Below are positions 8,147 to 10,182 of a stretch of DNA of 10,182 bases, piece by piece (within the stretch, counting starts at the first letter, position 1; each line of letters starts with the position of its first letter). The notes beneath the pieces were generated by a model. The model worked only from the letters and a program-made list of their open reading frames with translations, made no database searches and was not told the origin of the DNA. Origin of the DNA: JALYSX01 sp035544315 (GTDB lineage Bacteria > Vulcanimicrobiota > Vulcanimicrobiia > Vulcanimicrobiales > Vulcanimicrobiaceae); assembly GCA_035544315.1 (NCBI GenBank), contig DATKGB010000090.1, positions 1-10,182 of the forward strand, given 5' to 3'. Made by a program: the position numbers and the translations under genes.

Positions 8147-9039
8147 GCCGCGGTTTCGCCGTCTGCGTACACGTCAAACGTCGGTAATCCGGTGGCCGCC
8201 GCGACCGCGCGCGCCAGCGCGGCCGGCTCCAGGTAGCGATCGCGACCGATCGATGCGACGGTCGTCGCCACGACGCGCAGCGGGCGCTCGCAACGCACGG
8301 TTAGCCGTTGCGCCAAACCCAAAAACGCACGTCCGGACATCGCGAGTTGCGACGGATCGCGCACGACAACTTGGCGCCGTTCGTCGCGCGCAATCAAAGC
8401 GGCGGCGTCGGCGGCGGTCAAGCCGCCCTCGATCTTGAGCGACGGCCGAGATGGATCGACCGCCGGCGTCGCCAAGCGCGCGGCCATCGCGCGAACTTCG
8501 TCGACGACTTCATCGATCGTCGCGCCCGACGCCGCGCCGGTTGCAACCACGATCGCTTCATTGCCGCCGGCCAATGCGGCGACCCGATCGACGGCACCAT
8601 CGAGCACGACGATCTCCGCGCCCAGCCGACGCAATGCGTCCAGCGCCGTACGAACGCCCGAAGCCGTCGGCGGCCCGACGATTTCGAAATAGCCGGGCTC
8701 GCGGACGCGCGCGTACAAGAGCGAGCCTGCGGCGGTCATCAACTCGGCAAAGGCCATCAGTTCGGCGGCCGGGCAAGGCGGCAGCACGCCGCGGGCCGTC
8801 GCCAGCAACGTTCCCGGCTGCAAGAACAAACGCGGCTTGGCTTGCGCGTCACCGGCGTCGACCGCTTCGCCGTCGCGACCGATCGAGGTCAGTCCGACGG
8901 CCAAGCCGCGCGCGACGGCAGCCTCCACGATCGCTCGCACCGCCACGGTCTTACCGACGTTCTTACCGGTGCCCACGACCGCGATGCCGGGCGAACTACC
9001 GCCCAACGCCAGGTCGAGCAACGCCGCTCCGACTTCCAT
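8143..9039 (-). CDS. kamB: P-loop NTPase, lysine 5,6-aminomutase reactivase subunit KamB-like
   Basis: A 298-residue cytoplasmic protein with a P-loop near the N-terminus: GTGKNVGKT at 23-31, a spacing that recalls SIMIBI-class NTPases such as dethiobiotin synthetase. A probable second-strand acidic motif is at 145-151 (VLDGAVD). A C-terminal segment (about 254-295) holds LRVVATTVASIGRDRYLEP and a short beta-rich end. No membrane segments or signal peptide are seen. It lies directly before the MutS-like gene with a 4-base overlap, as kamB does before kamC in lysine-fermenting bacteria, so I assign it as the partner in reactivating B12-dependent aminomutase. The ATG is 15 bases after the mntP stop, with AAGG as a likely ribosome site in a small hairpin. 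The P-loop is plain; the KamB name rests mainly on the neighbours and on size, and an unrelated NTPase cannot be excluded. Confidence 0.68.
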   Translation of the reverse strand: MEVGAALLDLALGGSSPGIAVVGTGKNVGKTVAVRAIVEAAVARGLAVGLTSIGRDGEAVDAGDAQAKPRLFLQPGTLLATARGVLPPCPAAELMAFAELMTAAGSLLYARVREPGYFEIVGPPTASGVRTALDALRRLGAEIVVLDGAVDRVAALAGGNEAIVVATGAASGATIDEVVDEVRAMAARLATPAVDPSRPSLKIEGGLTAADAAALIARDERRQVVVRDPSQLAMSGRAFLGLAQRLTVRCERPLRVVATTVASIGRDRYLEPAALARAVAAATGLPTFDVYADGETAA

Positions 9040-9042
9040 GAC

Positions 9043-9056
9043 AGCGCCTTCGCGCT
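9043..9056 (-). promoter_or_regulatory. Small hairpin holding the kamB ribosome-binding site at the mntP/kamB junction
   Basis: On the minus strand a perfect five-pair stem (AGCGC/GCGCT) closes a GAAG loop. It spans the last two bases of the mntP stop codon and ends four bases before the kamB ATG. The AAGG that best matches a Shine-Dalgarno sequence is in the loop and the first base of the 3' arm. A ribosome finishing mntP would open this stem, so it could couple translation of the two genes. The structure is seen; the coupling role is inference. Confidence 0.35.
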
Positions 9057-9618
9057 AGCCTGCGTGGAGCGCCTTCAGCAGCGCAAAAGCGATGCCGGTC
9101 AACGCAAGCACGATGCCGGCGAACAGCTCCGCTCGTTCCTCGACGCGCCGCCCCAGCGCGCGGCCCAGCGTCAGACCTAACGCGGTGGCTCCAACCGAGA
9201 CCGCGCCGATGGTCGCCAGCGAGACAACTAGGGGAACGCCGATGTAAAGGATCGAGAAACCGATGCCCAGTGAATCCATGCTGATCGAGAGCGAAGCGAT
9301 CAGCAGACCCCAGCCTCGGCTCATGTCCAGCGGCTGACGTTTCCCGGATTCGCGCACACTTTCCACGATCATATAAACGCCTAAACCGAACAGGGCCGCA
9401 AATCCGATATACCCGGCAACGTCGCCGAGCAATTTGCCCATAGCCAGTCCGAGCGCTGCACCCACGAGATTCATGACGATCTCGGCACTTGCGAATGCGA
9501 TGCCGATGCGAATCTTGAGCGCGGTCGACGCGCCGCGCATACCGACGCCGACGCCCACGGCAAAAACGTCGAGCGCCAGCGACAGCGCGACGGCAGCGAT
9601 CTTGACGGCGGAGGTCAT
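9055..9618 (-). CDS. mntP: MntP-like membrane protein (putative manganese exporter family)
   Basis: A 187-residue protein with about six hydrophobic helices, the length of MntP (about 188 residues). MntP proteins export Mn(II) and carry two repeats of three helices, each beginning with an acidic motif. Here the first repeat has SLALDVFAVGVGVG with D17, and the second has SISMDSLGIGFS with D115; both match the family's paired S-x-D-x-x-x-V/I-G motifs. E46 in the second helix is also in a family-typical place. The start ATG is 21 bases after the response-regulator stop and has no good ribosome site, which suggests coupling to that gene. There is no room for a yybP-ykoY manganese riboswitch directly upstream. 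Related YtaF-type proteins share the fold, so ion specificity is not proven. Its place beside kamB is unexplained by the lysine pathway. Confidence 0.75.
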   Translation of the reverse strand: MTSAVKIAAVALSLALDVFAVGVGVGMRGASTALKIRIGIAFASAEIVMNLVGAALGLAMGKLLGDVAGYIGFAALFGLGVYMIVESVRESGKRQPLDMSRGWGLLIASLSISMDSLGIGFSILYIGVPLVVSLATIGAVSVGATALGLTLGRALGRRVEERAELFAGIVLALTGIAFALLKALHAG

Positions 9619-9639
9619 CGAGTCAAGAGCAGTCGGACG

Positions 9640-10089
9640 CTAGCGCAGCGACGCGGTTTCGACGATCGGGCCTCGTGACGCGGGTTGGGTGAGCAGCGCG
9701 TTCACGGCCGCGCGCAGTTGCGAGATCGTAAACGGCTTGTCCAAGAAGAGATTCGCACCGGCGGTCTTGGCGCGACCGTCCATCGCATAATTGGTGTGCC
9801 CGCTAATCATCAAGATCGGCAACGCGCGCGTCCGTTCGCTCGAGCGCAGTCGTTCGACCAGATCGATGCCCGAAATCCCCGGCAACATGAAGTCGCAGAT
9901 GATGATATCAAACGGCCCGTCGCGGTCGATAGAGACGAGCGCGCTCTCGGCATCGTTGCAGGTGACCATCACGTACGGACCCTTACGCAGGACAGTATCG
10001 ATCAGCGTACAGACCGCTGGGTCGTCGTCGGCAATCAGCACCCGCCAGTGTTGCTGGCTCACCCAGGGCCCGTTCGCCTGGGGCGACAA
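9640..10089 (-). CDS. Stand-alone response regulator receiver-domain protein
   Basis: A CheY-like phosphoreceiver of 149 residues with no output domain. The acidic cluster is D21-D23 (VLIADDDP), the phospho-acceptor is D66 (IIICDFMLPG), the switch residue is S96 (LMISGH) and the conserved lysine is K118 (LFLDKPF). The C-terminal 13 or so residues after the receiver are not a DNA-binding domain. The longest frame starts at a TTG at 10089, with GAGG four bases upstream; a GTG at 10062 would give a protein nine residues shorter that still keeps the whole receiver. No partner histidine kinase is in the window, though a kinase could be coded by the divergent frame beyond the right edge. It probably relays a signal by protein contact. 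It is the first gene of the tight minus-strand row, but a functional link to the lysine genes is not shown. Confidence 0.9.
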   Translation of the reverse strand: MSPQANGPWVSQQHWRVLIADDDPAVCTLIDTVLRKGPYVMVTCNDAESALVSIDRDGPFDIIICDFMLPGISGIDLVERLRSSERTRALPILMISGHTNYAMDGRAKTAGANLFLDKPFTISQLRAAVNALLTQPASRGPIVETASLR

Positions 10090-10131
10090 CTGGCCTCGCC
10101 GGAGTGTGTCGGATTTGGTAAAGTTTCGTTT
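10090..10131. promoter_or_regulatory. Intergenic gap between the response regulator and a possible divergent gene
   Basis: Only 42 bases separate the response-regulator start (minus strand) from a plus-strand ATG at 10132. If both are real starts, promoters for both directions must overlap here or reach into the coding ends. TA-rich hexamers (TAAAGT on the plus strand, CATAAA on the minus strand) are possible -10 elements at 4 of 6 consensus bases, without clear -35 partners. Weak evidence. Confidence 0.25.
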
Positions 10132-10182
10132 ATGACGCCGCGTTCTCCGAGCAGGTTCTTCCCATTTGCGACCGGGTTCCCC
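10132..10182 (+). CDS. Possible start of a divergent gene, cut by the window edge
   Basis: An ATG at 10132 opens a plus-strand frame that stays open for all 17 codons to the window end, reading MTPRSPSRFFPFATGFP. A basic start followed by aromatic and hydrophobic residues would suit the beginning of a membrane protein, for example a sensor kinase partnering the neighbouring receiver. This is too short to judge, and no strong ribosome site is seen upstream. Function is unknown. Confidence 0.3.
   Translation, partial: MTPRSPSRFFPFATGFP

Noticed and set aside
8308..9180. Plus-strand frame of 290 codons opposite kamB and mntP
   Set aside because: It crosses the boundary of two well-supported minus-strand genes and its composition is that of an antisense shadow.
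9619..9639. Manganese (yybP-ykoY) riboswitch before mntP
   Set aside because: Only 21 bases separate the two genes, far too few for the aptamer.
1..10182. CRISPR array, insertion sequence, prophage or attachment-site repeats
   Set aside because: Reading the window by eye I found no regularly spaced direct repeats, transposase or integrase gene. No partial copy of the tRNA 3' end, which would mark an integrated element, was seen either.

Overview
The window is a GC-rich stretch of bacterial chromosome. Almost everything in it is coded on the minus strand and packed tightly. The RND efflux pump implies a cell with an outer membrane, and the single tRNA gene does not encode its 3' CCA. I cannot place the organism from this sequence alone; the gene mix would suit an uncultivated high-GC diderm lineage (Eremiobacterota-type bacteria are one guess, held weakly).

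Reading along the minus strand from the right edge, there is a stand-alone response-regulator receiver protein, then an MntP-like six-helix membrane protein, then three genes that I read as part of the fermentative lysine pathway. These three are a P-loop protein (KamB-like), a MutS-like ATPase (KamC-like) and a zinc-dependent beta-keto acid cleavage enzyme (Kce-like). Two permease subunits of a peptide ABC transporter (OppB and OppC type) follow. Gaps between these seven genes run from a 4-base overlap to about 21 bases, so they could form one transcription unit. It ends in a tRNA-Leu(GAG) gene and a strong intrinsic terminator. Beyond the terminator a separate minus-strand gene encodes a long RND efflux permease that nearly reaches the left edge. 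At the right edge a short open frame on the plus strand may be the start of a divergent gene.

The functional core is kamB-kamC-kce. In lysine fermenters KamB and KamC are the reactivase of the B12- and PLP-dependent lysine 5,6-aminomutase (KamDE), and Kce cleaves 3-keto-5-aminohexanoate with acetyl-CoA. The mutase itself, lysine 2,3-aminomutase (KamA) and the dehydrogenase Kdd are not in the window, so the pathway must be split or incomplete. OppB and OppC lack their binding protein and ATPases here; they may import lysine-containing peptides that feed the pathway, but that is inference from position.

The points most worth a second look are the split lysine-degradation cluster with its peptide permease, the roughly 90-residue membrane insertion in the RND pump, and the C1-G72 pair in the tRNA-Leu.
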